Of a stretch of 64,000 nucleotides of DNA, positions 31,688-42,984 are shown piece by piece. The stretch is from Pseudo-nitzschia pungens (Eukaryota; Bacillariophyta; Bacillariophyceae; Bacillariales; Bacillariaceae): assembly GCA_037355855.1 (NCBI GenBank), contig CM074768.1, forward strand, positions 310,001-374,000, read 5' to 3'. A program made the translations under genes and the position numbers. The notes under the pieces were generated by a model, which was given only the letters and a program-made list of their open reading frames with translations, had not been told where the DNA came from and searched no databases. Each line of letters begins with the position of its first letter. Position 1 is the first letter of the stretch.

Positions 31688-32831
31688 GGTAGATGCAATA
31701 TGGTGTGGTGTGGCGTGGCGTAGTACCGAATCGATCAAGGGAATGGGATAGATTGGAGTGAATTGCTTTGATTCAATTTGAATTGAATTGGATTGAAATG
31801 ACGCAAGATGAAACTGTGATGTCCTTGATTCCTCAAAAGCTAGCTACGTAGCAAAGAATTGTCGGACTATTCTGTTCCGTTGATGTTTGCAATCGCTGTG
31901 ACGGAGAATGCGATCGGAACCCACTATCAAATGGGATACTAGCTCTTGATTGCGTTTTGGGAGGATGGCCTCAGAGTGGTGGCGGTGTCTAACGAACACT
32001 GAATGGAGGTCCGGTCTGTTGAGATTTGGTAATGCACATCCTCGTAATTGCACAGGAACGAGTTTTGGGTTTGTCACGTTCGCTCACATACACGTAGTGA
32101 CTACTTGTGCGTTGTACGGCGGGTAGGCAGTATCATTACATTATTTTTTACTGTTCCTAATTACTACCGTACGTACAATGCACGTTCACCCGGTCATCCA
32201 ATCCCCAGTAATAAGGTGCGGTAACCTCACATACCGGTACTACTAGTAAATGCGGGGGAGCAGTATGGAACGGGTTAGTCATACGGTACGTACGCTACTC
32301 GTACCCTACCGTAAGCCTTACCTACATGGGACCGCTAGTCGTATTATGGTACGCGTGCACGCTTGCACACATTAAGCCCGCTGGCAATCGCCGGGGAATT
32401 TTCTTTTGGTGAAATATTGTTTTTTCGAGCCGTTGAACCCATCAACGTTCGGGGAACACCTCGGAGGACTAAGTGCATTTAGCGGGATGTGTATGTTTGG
32501 ATCCGACGCGAAACGTTCTGGACGTTGCTCCAGTTTATGTTGGAGAGTCATCAAAAGGGGTTCAATTTTAAGGCTCAAAGCACGATAGATCCCCCTTTTC
32601 AATATTTTCAATATCTATCGCACGGAACGATTGCATCGTCATCTCTTCATCTTGTGCAAAATGCAAAATGCAAAATGCAAAATTGACAATCCACATCCCG
32701 CATTCCGGTTCCGAATCTCGACACAAAATCGAATATCGAATCAATCAGCCATCCCCATCAACGGATCCGGTTGAGGAGGTATTGTCGTCGTCAACAGCAA
32801 CGTACCATCCCATTCTACGTGACAACTGTGT
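31688..32831. other. Divergent promoter region
   Basis: It lies between two diverging genes, so it should hold both promoters. AATTG pentamers lie near 31770-31795, GTAC-rich words near 32150-32350, and a tandem TGCAAAA unit (four copies) near 32654-32685. No gene is seen. Confidence 0.5.
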
Positions 32832-34928
32832 ATGAACACCGTCGGAAGAATGTACCGCGTGCCGCTTCTGGAGAGGGTTTCATCTGCTGGGTGCAGGAAG
32901 GCAGCGGCAAAGTCTGTACGACGCGTATTGGGAAAAGTGCTCGATTCGGCAGACTGTGCCGCCACTGCAGCCGCCGCGAGCCGAGGAAAACGGAGGCTCC
33001 CGACCAATGGTCCATTCCCTTCGGTGTCGTCGATTTCCCGTGAATGCACGGAGACTCTTGGCAGAGACTTTCGGTCGAACCATGCGCCTCGCGTTCCGCC
33101 GAGCCGTTCCCATCGTCGTTCCTATTCCACAACTCCGTGTCGGCACGACGTCGACATCGACGAGCACGGAACCATAATGGGTGATGCCTCGCGAATCCGT
33201 ACCGATGCTGGCTCAGATTTTCGTGACAAATCCGATCCGGAGTGGAAAACGGACCGGCAGCAACTGAACGAACTCCTCCTCGGCGGACCAATAAAACGCA
33301 ACAATGGTGAGAGCGCCAATCCCTTTCGACACCGGGAATACCAAAACGTTTGGAAGGCATCGAGAACGAAACTAAATAGTAGCAGCAACAACAACAACGA
33401 TATGGACGATTGGTATCCTCCCACTGAACTGGTGCCGCTGGAATTCCGTCCCCGACTCGATCGGCAGTCCCGGTTTTTGCTCCAGCTCCTCCAGAATCTC
33501 TACCAGGTCGGCCTCACCCACACCCACGATCGCGTCACGACGGAACGCTGCAACGCTATGCTCGAGAAGCTGGCCGATCCCAACGATGGCAATGATAACG
33601 ATAACGACGGCAACGCCGAGTTTTCTCCGTTCGTCGATCACTGGCAGCGCGTCGAGCGGGCCCGGGCCATCCTCGAGTGCATGGAACTCTTTGTTCCCAT
33701 CCGCAAGAGAGGGTCCGTTATTCCCGTCGATCTCCCAATCCCCTCTCACGACTCGTACTCGCGAGTACTGGGACTATACGGGACCACTCCTCCTTCGGCA
33801 GCCACGCCGGGGCCTTCCTCTCGCGATTCGGTCCCTCTTTCCGTACAACGCTGCAGGAAGCTGGAATTGGAGGCCCCGATGCACGCCAGGGCCATTGTCG
33901 AGCGGCTGGACCGAAGAGTTGGGGACGTCTCGGACTACTCGCTCGTCGGACCCTGTACGAGCTGGCACTGGAACCAGGTCCTGGCCTGCCACGCCTCGGC
34001 GGCATCGCGGCCCAACCGGCCCGTCGAAACGGCCACCCTCCTGTACGAGCTGGCGAATGGCAACGCCAATACCAAAAACAGTACTTCCAGCAAAACGGAC
34101 GCCATCTCCTTTGCCCACGCGCTGCGAGCGTGCCAGGACGAATCGGCCCTGGAGGACTACGAGGCGCACAGGAGCGGGGATGGCAGCGCAACGATTACTC
34201 GTTCTCGGAAGGAACAAGAGGCCTTTGCCAACCTGGCACTCGCCGTGGCCCGACGCGTGTGGAAGGGACTCGAGACGGAGCACGAACAACAACTAACGCA
34301 ATCGCAATCGACACGCAGGGACCACCTCTCTGACTTGCTGGACGAGAGTCCTGCTCACAACAGCAGCAACAACAACAGCAACGGGGGACTCCTCAACTCC
34401 TTTCACTTTTTGCACATGCTGCGGGTCGGGCGCAACTTTGCCACCCTCCGGAGGTGTTCCGCTGCCCAGGAAAAAATCGACATCGACAACAAGGACTTTC
34501 ACGAAACCACCGCCACGATTCACGATCGCCACAGAGACTGGATGACCGAGGTTGTGAGCAAGTGCATCGAGCACCAGGCGGTTAACATTCACGTATTGCA
34601 GGAAGTCATGTACCAAGGAGCAGTTGTGTTGGGGGAGGACGAACACCAGCAAGGCATGTCCTCCGCTGAGACGGAAACGGCGCTCGACTGGGTCCGGGTG
34701 ATCGTGCTGGACTCCTTGTCGTCGTCCTCCTTATCTATTCCCGTTGCCAACTGGGAGACGGAAATCCTGCCGCGGCTCTTGTCTGTCACGCAGAAGCAGC
34801 AGCAACAGCAGCAGCAGGTAGATCCCCGCGCAAGACGGAAACTAGAATTGGTCTATGGAAGGACCATCCAACAAAGCCGGGAATTGCTGCGATTCCTTCC
34901 CTCTAATTGGAGGATCCGGGCGGAGTGA
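32832..34928 (+). CDS. Predicted organellar protein, possible helical-repeat type
   Basis: 698 residues, no intron, starting at an ATG with a basic, acid-free amphipathic N-terminus (RVPLLERVSSAGCRKAAAKSV) typical of a mitochondrial presequence. The body is rich in helices; stretches such as SYSRVLGLYG, WHWNQVLACHASAASR with ETATLLYELANG, and NSFHFLHMLRVGR have the spacing of pentatricopeptide-like helix pairs seen in diatom organellar RNA-binding proteins, but no clean repeat is visible. Asn and Gln runs are microsatellite-derived. No catalytic motif. The function is open; RNA binding in mitochondria is a guess. Confidence 0.65.
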   Translation: MNTVGRMYRVPLLERVSSAGCRKAAAKSVRRVLGKVLDSADCAATAAAASRGKRRLPTNGPFPSVSSISRECTETLGRDFRSNHAPRVPPSRSHRRSYSTTPCRHDVDIDEHGTIMGDASRIRTDAGSDFRDKSDPEWKTDRQQLNELLLGGPIKRNNGESANPFRHREYQNVWKASRTKLNSSSNNNNDMDDWYPPTELVPLEFRPRLDRQSRFLLQLLQNLYQVGLTHTHDRVTTERCNAMLEKLADPNDGNDNDNDGNAEFSPFVDHWQRVERARAILECMELFVPIRKRGSVIPVDLPIPSHDSYSRVLGLYGTTPPSAATPGPSSRDSVPLSVQRCRKLELEAPMHARAIVERLDRRVGDVSDYSLVGPCTSWHWNQVLACHASAASRPNRPVETATLLYELANGNANTKNSTSSKTDAISFAHALRACQDESALEDYEAHRSGDGSATITRSRKEQEAFANLALAVARRVWKGLETEHEQQLTQSQSTRRDHLSDLLDESPAHNSSNNNSNGGLLNSFHFLHMLRVGRNFATLRRCSAAQEKIDIDNKDFHETTATIHDRHRDWMTEVVSKCIEHQAVNIHVLQEVMYQGAVVLGEDEHQQGMSSAETETALDWVRVIVLDSLSSSSLSIPVANWETEILPRLLSVTQKQQQQQQQVDPRARRKLELVYGRTIQQSRELLRFLPSNWRIRAE

Positions 34929-35959
34929 ACTGGACGGAACAAAAAGTTTTAAATTTCTGTTCATGGTGATTTGATGCAGCGATTGGAACGGAACAAAATA
35001 AAGCGCTTATGATGTTGACATCGTGATGGATGTTCATCTATTACACAAACGCAAAAATCAACGGGTGGTTCGCAGTTCACCAATATATGGTTGTGCGACA
35101 GTCACAGGGATAGGGTGGTGTACCCTTGGGCAATGGCACCCCAACAATAGCGTGGGAGAAATTTTGGACGGAACGTTGCACCGATGCGCACGTGATGCTG
35201 TGGAAGAAACGCGACAAAGTGGATTCACTGTATGCGCTCACGAAAAAAGAAGGACTGTTATGATGTGTATTGCTTCGTGGATGTTACCGCCGCTCTGGAA
35301 AGAGCAAGCGTGTTCGAGGGTGGCAAGAAGACCCATCGGATGGTGTGGGAGCTGAAGGCCAGAGCGCAATCGAAACCGCACGTGCTAGAACGCTATTGCT
35401 GTCAACGCACAAGGTGCAAAACGCGGGTGGTGCATGCGCTAATAGAACGCTTTTCGCTGGGATTGCACGCCACGGATCTTGGTGTCTCCATTCGTAGCTC
35501 CACCTTGCGTCTACCATTTAATTACACTACCAGTATCGTTAACAAAACACCATTCTTCAATTACACGTACTCAGTTTGTATCGTCAATATTCAATTGTGG
35601 CACATAGACACGTAAGATTCCAGGATGTGTGATTTTATCCCATTTCCGATCGAACAAAATGTTGGTGATTTTGTTGAAAAAGAGGGTTTGTCTTCTGTCT
35701 CTTTTCAGCTGACGAACAGAATGGCACTTTTTGTTTGCTTTCCTCTTGGCGCTACACTAGTCTTCCGGGACAGATTTTGCTGTTGCTTGACGACCCCATT
35801 GGTTTCATCGTCAAAGCTTCAAAAAGTTGCCAGATAAATTCAACGGTCTCGAGTGGGTGTCATACTATTTTCACATGGTTCAAACTTACTCGTGAATTTG
35901 CTTCCTGAAATAGATTGATTTTGTTCCTTTGCCCTCATCATTACCACCCTGATGCTCCT
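34929..35959. other. Intergenic between convergent genes
   Basis: No gene is seen. It should hold the 3' UTRs of the neighbours on both strands. Confidence 0.5.
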
Positions 35960-38900
35960 TCACTTGCAGAGAAAACATTTTCCCTTCAGCTCGTTGCAGT
36001 TGAAGACCGACATCATTTGTTCCTTGCCGTCAAATTCCTCCAACAGCTCCTTGCACCGACCTTGTGGGGCTTCCTCGTCGATTGCGTTTTCGTCCCAGAA
36101 GCGAACCGGCGCCTCGAATCCCGGGCACGGCCTACAGATTGTGTGCACCTTTTCATGCAGACTGTCCGTGAGGCTTTCGGTGTCTAGCTCCTTTTTCTCA
36201 TCTCCTAAAACAATCTCCGTTAGGTTCGCGAGTTCTGCCAGCTGGCTCGGAATCGATCCGGTAAAAGAGTTGCCAACTGTAGACAGCGGTATCATTTGGA
36301 TTGGATTGCATCAAACCGCAGCAGATTAAATTGAACGGTATCGTTTCGTTTCGTTTCATGCGGGTCGAATGACATTTCAAAGGAAGAAAATGAAAAAGAC
36401 ATCGACCGCCAGCATACGCACAAAGAAAGAAAATTGCAACGGAATGAGCAATTTCAATAGAAAAAAAACGGATATACGTATGTAACCAAGGGACACTTAC
36501 GTAGATTCAACACTTGTAAATTGCTTAGATTTCCAATTTCACTTGGTATCGTTCCCGATAGAGAATTGCCCTCTAGCAGAGCGAGAGACCAGTGGGGGAA
36601 ACATCGTAAGATCGAATGAAACGCATCCAAAAAAGTAATGGCGATGCCCAACCGAAAGCAACAGCAAGAATCATCACGAACTGTCTGCCAATACTCACTT
36701 AGGTCTAATCTTGTCAATGATGTCATGAGTCCAAGCTCGGTGGGTAGAGTTCCCCTCAGATCATTGTTATCTGTGTGGCGTTGCATCAGAATAAGAAAAA
36801 CACGAAAGTCGTTAGTGCAATTCGCAAAAGAGATATGGCGTCGCTCGTTCATTGCCGGCCATAGCTTGTTGTGTTTTGTTTGTAACACACTTACTGCCAT
36901 CAAATCTTCTAAGTTTGGTTAGCAATCCAATCGCAGGTGGAATCGTTCCCGAAAGATGAAGACTGTTTAGATGAAGAGAGTCAACGGACCGGCCATTGCA
37001 TTCCACGTTTCGCCAGATGCACTGCCGGCTTTCGCAGATCCAAAGTTTCTCGTAGGATATTCCACTGGACACACCTCTCTCTGTTGAGGGAGTGGAAGTT
37101 ATCATTAGAGAGGAATTGTCCGTGCTCAAGTCTATCGGTATTTGTATCGGATCGACAGCAATTTCGGCACCGTCCACAGTCGTGGATTCAATTGGATCCG
37201 GTGGTACGACCGGAGCCGCAAAGTTGAAAACACTCATGGCATATCGCTCAAGAAAGTAATCATCGTCGCACCTCGAGCTTTTCGATGTGCGTGAGGTGAT
37301 TCGTAGCCACTTGATTGCTCGATTCTCTGCTCCCGTCCCCGTATATACTGTGGTATTGTCGAGATATTCCGACAACTTGGCAAAATAGCAGTCTGGAATC
37401 CGCTCAAAAATCGCAAATTCGTTTTTTTCGCTTTCCCCTTCCACAATGATAATAGGATTTTCCTCCATTACCGTTTTGTCTCCGTGGAAAATCGTATAGT
37501 TCACGTAAAGAATCGGACTTTCGAGTTCTGGGCCTCCTATTGTACTTGCAGTAGAATTTTTAATTCGAACGGTACAATTCGCTCCGTCCTCTATCATGAA
37601 CGTCTCACTCATGCCAGACATGTCTTCACTGACAGGGATAGTAAAAACGTTCACATCATCGCAATCGAGCAACATCATTGGCTCTATCGGTTTGATTTGT
37701 TCGCTCAAATTAAAGTCCGACCAAGAAGCATCCGCGTGGGTATAACTATCAATAATTTCGTCCAACACAATGGTAATTGGTACCATTCTCGGATCTCTGC
37801 AATCGGGAAAACCGTCCCCATAAATGAGATCGTTCCCGAAGGCACTATTGAGGGCACCTATGCCACAATCGGACTTTGTACATGTAGAGGCACAACAATC
37901 TCCGCCATCGTAATGGTGATCGATTGAATTGAAGCTTTCGTCGCATTTTCCATCGTTCAAGAACGAGCCACAGGAGAATTCGACCTCGTCGTCAAAGAAG
38001 TACAGATCGAGAGGCAGCCCGTGGATTGAGAACCACGGGTCGTCAAAGGAACTTGCAATGTCGAACTCCAATGTCGAGGAAGAGTGCGCAATTCTGGAAT
38101 CGCATGGATCATTCTCACCGTTTTGGCTATCGAAAAGTACCCATTCACGTGTGTCGAAGCAGTAGCCAAATTTTGCGGCCTTGGAATTCGAAGAACTCGA
38201 CTCGAAGATTTTTCTCTTTCTGTTCATAAAACCGGGAACGTTACCGGTAGCGTTGTAACACCCGCTGTAAGATTCGAGGCCAGTCGAGTCGAGAAATTGT
38301 ACCCTCATCGCTTTCGTAGTCCAGAAGTTATCGTTTTCTTGGACGAAAACCATCGAACTGAAAAGAACGAAGACCGTAAAAAATATCACTCCAACGATTT
38401 TCAAGTACCGCTTATGGTTGTTCTTCCTACGGATCATACATTTTGGCATAGGACGAGATTTAAACTCGTTGGCTTCTGTTTCTAGAGCCGGACCATACTT
38501 TCCCCACAGGGCTAAATCAAAGGCCTGGTGGAATGTAGCGGATTCTTGGTGAGAAAGAGGACAGCAAAATCTTTGAAAATTGAATATCACGCAATAAGAG
38601 TTTCGTCCGTCATTCTGCTTTGTTGAAGCATCACTTACCATCCTCGCAATGTTGGAGACAAAACTCATTGCCATAAAATTTAGAAGGATATCCATAACCT
38701 CCGCGGACGTGATGATCAATAAAAACGCAGCCAAAACCGTCAGGATGCCCTGCGTGAATCGAACAATGCACGCAAATACCATGCAGGGAAAATTGTCCGT
38801 TTTTTTCCTTTTGGAGTAGCGGGGGAACGTCTCAATCGCCGTAATGACGTCTAGCAGACTCGAATCGGCGAAGACAAAGTAGCTAAGAACCGATAAGATC

Positions 38901-39787
38901 TGTGTAATTCTGACCAGCAAACTGACATTGGATGGAATGAAAGTCGCCGGGCCAATGTCCGAGGGGTTGTCGACTTCTCCCAGTGTGTTGACTCTTGGAT
39001 CCACCACGCTCAATATAGCGCACATCAGAATCCCAAATTGCAAGATAAAGACCGAGAATCCAAAAAAGAAAAACAAGGGATTATTGATCGGTCCGTAGAA
39101 GATCAAGAAGGAGAGGCAATCGGCCGGACACGTGACGACCGTTTCGCAACACCGCGCTGCCATGGAAAACCGCTGTGCTTTGGATCGTTTGGTCTGGGGC
39201 TTTTTTGATACGGAGTCCCTTTTCTCGCCATCTTTCAAGGGTTTCCCAGCCTTTCCAGGTTTCGTGTCTTCTTGGAATTGTACCCCTGGATTACGTTTAG
39301 TTTCTCTCTGCTCGCCACTCTGAACCCCAGCAGCTGTAATCTCGAGCTCCGCCAAAAATTTCCCGACATTTTCCAATTCGATTGCCATGCTGGCGGAGTT
39401 TTGAAAACTGTTGGATCGATCTTTTTCGACGTCCAAGAAAATTTCTTGGCTGTCCAGGCTTGCCTCGCTTTCATCGTCGCTTTCGGCTTGCTCCCCTAGT
39501 GGAGATGCCCAATGACAATAGCTCGTTCGTGCTCTTGATGGCAAACTCACCCCGTTTTCCTCCCCCATCTCGATATCGGGATCGGTCCAATGGCTTGTGC
39601 GAAAGCCTGCGAACGTGACGGTTTTCCCAGGCCCCTTGCTGCCATTTTTCTCGGGGGAAGAATCCATCTCGGGAAAAGAGGCGGATTTACCATCTGAATC
39701 TCCCTCGGAACTAGAGACCGAACTGTGATCTTTGTCGGTTTTATCAGACTCCGAACTGTGATCTTTGTCGTAAACAGAACTTTCCAT
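35960..39787 (-). CDS. Multi-pass membrane protein with LNR-like and leucine-rich repeats
   Basis: Exons read 39787-38639, 38524-36895, 36770-36699, 36572-36501 and 36276-35960, giving 1079 residues. The first intron (38638-38525, 114 nt, GTAAGT/CAG) keeps frame; retaining it would add 38 residues. The N-terminal 200 residues are Ser/Asp/Lys-rich and cytosolic. Four hydrophobic segments follow (starting at LSFLIFYGPI, VSLLVRITQILSVL, CIVRFTQGILTVLAAF and YLKIVGVIFFTVFVLF). The outer part has a Cys cluster (CGSFLNDGKCDE to YDGGDCCASTC) like a Notch/LNR module. The C-terminal LRRs use the GTIPxxIG type (SGTIPPAIG, RGTLPTELG, SGTIPSEIG, TGSIPSQLA). Two exons of exactly 72 nt each encode one repeat. 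The end is Cys-rich and there is no kinase domain. Surface sensing or adhesion is likely. Confidence 0.78.
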
Positions 39788-41038
39788 CTTTGCCGAATAA
39801 ATAAATGAAAATGGCTGCGTTGAGTTGCGTTGTGTTGTGTTGGAGACTTCTTCCTGCTTTTCTCGATGCGACGGCGGCGTTTTGTTTCTGCTCCAGTCCG
39901 CAATTCAACCAAGCTTCGTGGATTGATTGATGGTTTCGTTTCGATCGTATCAAATTGTGGTCCCCGGGCTCTGTTGCGTTCTAGCATATGAAAGGTGTGT
40001 TCCTGCTAGCTGTAACGGGTTGTGGGTTGGGGCATTCACGTATTGCTTGACTTAACCTGCCGACAAGTATGTCCCGAATGTTATGCCAACAGACGTTTCC
40101 ACATGTCACTCGAACGGCAGGATTTTTTGAGAACAATATTTAAACGAGGCAGTTTAATTATTTTTTGTTTTTGTTCGATATTCGTTCGCTTGACGCTGTT
40201 GCCAACTTGCATACCGTACCATTCATCAGTGACCCCTTTCCCTCAATTGTACAATAAAAAATGAAGCGTGAGACCGACCACCTTCTTCGGCACTGTCAAT
40301 TCGTGTAATTGTGCGCAGCTTTCAATACAGAATTACGTGAATTAAGCTCAATGAAACACGTGTTAAGAGTCTACTCCAACCATTGTTTTTTGAAAGATCC
40401 GTCATCTCATCAAGCACTAGATCAAACGCAGTACCGGTATGTACGGTTGGAGTACATGCAAAAGCATAAGTGACGAGATAGTTCTTTTCTTTTGAATACC
40501 GTATACATTGTTTAAAATAGATAAAAATCATTACTCGTAGTCGGTTTATTGTTAAAGTTTTTGGTGTTGCTCATTATCATTCTTCCGTTTTTCCTTCTTG
40601 GCGTTCGTCCCGCGAAAAATACATAATACGTAGTACGAAGTAACCTTACCGTAACATGTTGGAGGAAAAGTATTGCAAGTAAGTTACGAGTACGTAAGGC
40701 TCAATCTTACTAGTACCAATCCTTACTGTAATCAAAATACGCATGTTGTCCGAAAGTAGTATTACCAATGGTCAGTACTGTTTGGATTGTCTATGGTAGT
40801 GCGGGTGGCTTTCCCGTGCGCTTGCTGCTGCTGCAGCTATTGCAACTTGTTGACTGGTACTTCGTATGAACGTAGGACGTACGGTAGGAAGAGATTCAAT
40901 GGAGAGAATCTGTGGTAACCTTACTAAGTTCTTATTTCATTCATAGTTCTTACAGAGAGTGCTTCATCCACGCAGTGAATGCCGCTGGCCTATGGGGGTA
41001 TTGTAACAGTGAGGTTCCAATTGACACCATCGCAACAA
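39788..41038. other. Intergenic, upstream of the LRR gene and the tRNA pair
   Basis: No gene is seen. Immediately upstream of the LRR start are GTTGT pentamers (about 39818-39842). GTAAGGTTAC-type words lie near 40630-40740. Confidence 0.5.
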
Positions 41039-41112
41039 GCTTTCGTAGCTCAGCTGGTTAGAGCGTGGGTCTAATAAACCCAAGGTCGTGGGTTCGATCC
41101 CCACCGAGAGTA
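41039..41112 (+). tRNA. tRNA-Ile(AAT)
   Basis: Acceptor GCTTTCG/CGAGAGT, D-arm GCTC/GAGC, anticodon stem TGGGT/ACCCA around loop CTAATAA, T-arm GTGGG-TTCGATC-CCCAC, discriminator A. No T-run separates it from tRNA-Met, which begins 4 nt later, so the pair is likely one transcript. Confidence 0.95.
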
Positions 41113-41116
41113 GCGT

Positions 41117-41217
41117 GCCCGGTTAGCTCAGTAGGCAGAGCGTTCGTCTCATAATCCAGAACATCTTCGCTGAGAAGAGATAGCGAAAGGCCGTCAGTTC
41201 GATCCTGACATTGGGCA
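41117..41217 (+). tRNA. Elongator tRNA-Met(CAT) with a 28-nt intron
   Basis: Acceptor GCCCGGT/ATTGGGC, D-arm GCTC/GAGC, anticodon stem TTCGT/GCGAA, anticodon CAT, T-arm GTCAG-TTCGATC-CTGAC, discriminator A. The intron is about 41154-41181, between nucleotides 37 and 38. The three bases after the discriminator are CCA (41218-41220), followed by a T5 run. Confidence 0.93.
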
Positions 41218-42911
41218 CCACTTTTTGCTTCCGAACTCTTCGGCGCTATGCAGGTCATGCAGGTCGGACCCAATACCCATGACAATAATACTAATACCAT
41301 CGAAGAATACGTGTTTCGTCGGGGATTAAGAATTCCTTTGGGTGCTGTCTCGCATCCATCATGTTCGATGAAAGCCAAGCTACGTTGGAGGCCATCTCTG
41401 CGCTGCTGGTTCGCGTTGTTTCCTCGCTTGCTTTATTGTGTGTGCTTCTTTCACGAATTGCTCGTTTTGTTTGGGACTGCAATTGCGCACTAGTGATGTG
41501 TCACTACCACCGCATCAGCATCCAGCACTTTGTCGATTGCAGCCGCGATCGCGTCGCGTCGCGTCGCATTCGTCCACTCGTTCGTTGTCACGGCACCGGA
41601 CACACTTGGTGGCGCAGCTCGAGGAGTCGGTCTCCTCCTTGTCGCGTGTCCGGTCTTGGGTGCCTTCCGGGGGCAAGATCCGAATCAAACAGGTGGTCAG
41701 GCATCGGGTTTGTCTCCAACGAGTGCTTGCGAATGCCGCGATCGGTTTCGCTTTGCCCGACACCAGTGTGTTTGATCGCACTGGATAGCATAGCATAGCA
41801 TCGCAATGAATAGCATAGCATCGCAATGAAACGCATAGCATCGCATGGCATGGCATGGCATCGGACGCGAGAGAATTTTCCTGGATTGCGTGGTACAGGG
41901 ACCGATTGTGATTGCAATGAGAATTTGATTTGATTTGATTTGCGTTGCGTTGCTTGACTTCGATGCAATTCACTCGTCGATGCTTGCGCGAATGAGAACG
42001 ACCTCCAAATGTTCCCGTTTCGAACGAAAGCCTTGAGAAACTCCGAGAGTCCAAACACTGAGCCAGTTTGGTTTGGTTTGGTTTGGCTCGGTCCGTTCGG
42101 ATTCCGTTTCTCCCCAACCTTTCCAAGCTAAGCTGCATCACGCTCTCCCGTTTTCGTCTCGTGTCTGGTTCTTCTTCGAAGGAACGATCGACTAGTTCAT
42201 GCATTCATTCGTTCATTCGGTTTCCTCCTCAAAAGGAAAGGTGAATGAATCAATCTCTTCTTCCCTGATTCCATTTGTCGGCACGATCGGATCGGATCGG
42301 AGCGCGTGCTTGTTCTTTGGTGGGTGGGTCCCTCGATTCTTGTTCTGCTCGAGTAAAGAATTCGCCGTGTGCAAAAGCCCCCGACGCATTGCCGTCGATC
42401 TTGCGACTCGTCTCGTCTCGTCTCGTCTCGTCTCAATGACCGTGCATTTGTTGGATTGTGCTTCATGACCGTCGTTAGGGTACTAGCGTGTTTGTGTCAT
42501 GCTTTGGAAGCCGATGATCATCACGGGGGTGCGACCTACTCGATAGGAATGGCACGGCACGGCACGGCATAGCATCCATCTTTGAACGAGAAGCGCTGTG
42601 ACTCCGATGACGAACATTCTGTCGATTGTTCCGATCGAAGGCAAACCATAATGCTCGTGCCGCAGGGTTCTTTGGATGCATTTGCAGTTTGCCTCTCGCA
42701 CTGTCGTGATACAGTTACGGGGATTTTGGATCCAGCGGTATCATCATCTGTCATCTTGTCAGGACACCTGCCGAGTGATCAGATCCGCGAATGAATCCAT
42801 CTCTCAAGATACGAGTAAGGTTAACATTAGTTATTACCGCGGGTAAGCTTACCAGTACTTTGAAACAGAGTTTATGATGTGGAATTGCGACGGAAGATGC
42901 AACGCAATCAA
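41218..42911. other. Intergenic, pentamer-rich
   Basis: No gene is supported. It contains AGCAT/CGCAT pentamer tracts (about 41783-41860), a GATTT run (about 41926-41945), a TTTGG run (about 42064-42087), a CGTCT run (about 42408-42433) and a GGCAC run (about 42549-42568). Confidence 0.5.
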
Positions 42912-42984
42912 ACCCGGTTAGCTCAGTTGGAAGAGCGCTCGGCTTTTAACCGTGTGGTCGTGGGTTCAATCCCCACATCGGGTG
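42912..42984 (+). tRNA. tRNA-Lys(TTT)
   Basis: Acceptor ACCCGGT/ATCGGGT, D-arm GCTC/GAGC, anticodon stem CTCGG/CCGTG (the last pair is a mismatch-tolerant C-G set), loop CTTTTAA, T-arm GTGGG-TTCAATC-CCCAC, discriminator G. A T6 run at 42986-42991 terminates it. Confidence 0.95.
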
